Shown here piece after piece: positions 63,796-64,000 of a DNA stretch of 64,000 nucleotides. Below the pieces are notes generated by a model. The model was not told the origin of the DNA. It saw only the letters and a list, made by a program, of their open reading frames with translations, and made no database searches. Numbering within the stretch: position 1 is the stretch's first letter; each line of letters opens with the position of its first letter. A program made the position numbers and the translations under genes. Source of the DNA: Bactericera cockerelli (taxonomy: Eukaryota; Arthropoda; Insecta; Hemiptera; Triozidae); NCBI GenBank assembly GCA_024516035.1, contig CM044966.1, positions 2,270,287 to 2,334,286 on the forward strand, written 5' to 3'.

Positions 63796-63927
63796 ACGGC
63801 AGGGTATGGTGTGTCGCCCCTCTTAAAGGGCACCAATTCTGTCGGCTCACTCGCGAAAAAAACACCGAACAAAAAACACCGAAAAAAAAACCGGACGAAA
63901 AAAAACCTATTTCCAGGAAGTTCCCGT

Positions 63928-63929
<2 letters not shown>

Positions 63930-63963
<34 letters not shown>

Positions 63964-64000
63964 TATTATTAATATTGTTTATGCTGCCCGATTAAGACTA
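63930..64000 (-). repeat. Poly-T and start of a SINE-D tail
   Basis: 31 T, then ATTATTATT and TATGCTGCCCGATTAAGAC. The element is cut by the window edge. Confidence 0.75.

Noticed and set aside
63464..63826. 120-residue protein
   Set aside because: It is the translation of a SINE-F.

Overview
The window reads as nuclear DNA of an insect. The main evidence is one complete, intron-containing gene of the insect odorant-receptor family (7tm_6) at 26122-28579, in an AT-rich background crowded with tRNA-headed and 5S-rRNA-headed SINEs, Helitron-type and TIR elements, and long (GA)n/(CT)n tracts. The order cannot be fixed from the sequence alone. Only two host genes can be supported: the odorant receptor (3 exons, 463 residues) and a small intronless secreted Ly6-like protein on the minus strand (1548-1952). 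Three decayed transposon-protein fragments are readable: a MULE-type transposase (24550-24858), a non-LTR retrotransposon reverse transcriptase C-terminus (46034-46480) and a possible mariner-type transposase tail (56351-56590).

Family names used here. SINE-A: head like tRNA-Gly with a GCC-type anticodon arm, about 310 bp. SINE-B: class II (Leu/Ser-like) tRNA head, about 300 bp. SINE-C: class II tRNA head with GCACTGG/CCAGTGC acceptor arms. SINE-D: GTCCCGG/CCGGGAC acceptor arms and an ATT-repeat tail. SINE-E: Thr-like head. SINE-F: another tRNA head followed by a core domain. SINE-G1 and SINE-G2: heads derived from 5S rRNA followed by the same core domain as SINE-F. S7: a further tRNA head. 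T1 to T5: retroelement 3' tails that share a stem-loop; T2 is the tail of SINE-C. H1 and H2: short non-autonomous Helitrons. R1, R2, K, L, J: other dispersed repeats.

Layout. 0-3.7 kb: inverted 78-bp repeats, the Ly6-like gene, nested SINEs and a 40-bp satellite. 3.4-9.9 kb: Helitrons, T1 tails and the first cluster of 5S-SINEs. 10.6-11.5 kb: a 45-bp minisatellite bracketed by inverted arrays of a GATTCCGTCCC motif. 12-14.6 kb: microsatellites, SINEs and a 38-bp VNTR. 14.66-16.49 kb: an element with 395-bp terminal inverted repeats. 16.5-25.7 kb: SINEs, satellites and a MULE remnant with doubled inverted repeats. 26.1-28.6 kb: the odorant receptor, with a retroelement tail and a Helitron in intron 2. 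28.7-46 kb: SINEs, a 1-kb array of a 25-bp repeat, a TA-flanked MITE and (GA)n blocks. 46-64 kb: the RT fragment, palindromes, a 32-bp satellite and more nested SINEs.

The most informative signal lies in the repeats. Five otherwise different 3' tails share a 6-bp stem-loop with compensatory base changes. Two SINE lineages, one tRNA-headed and one 5S-headed, share a core domain. Several nested insertions keep perfect target-site duplications or a visible empty site, so their order can be read directly.
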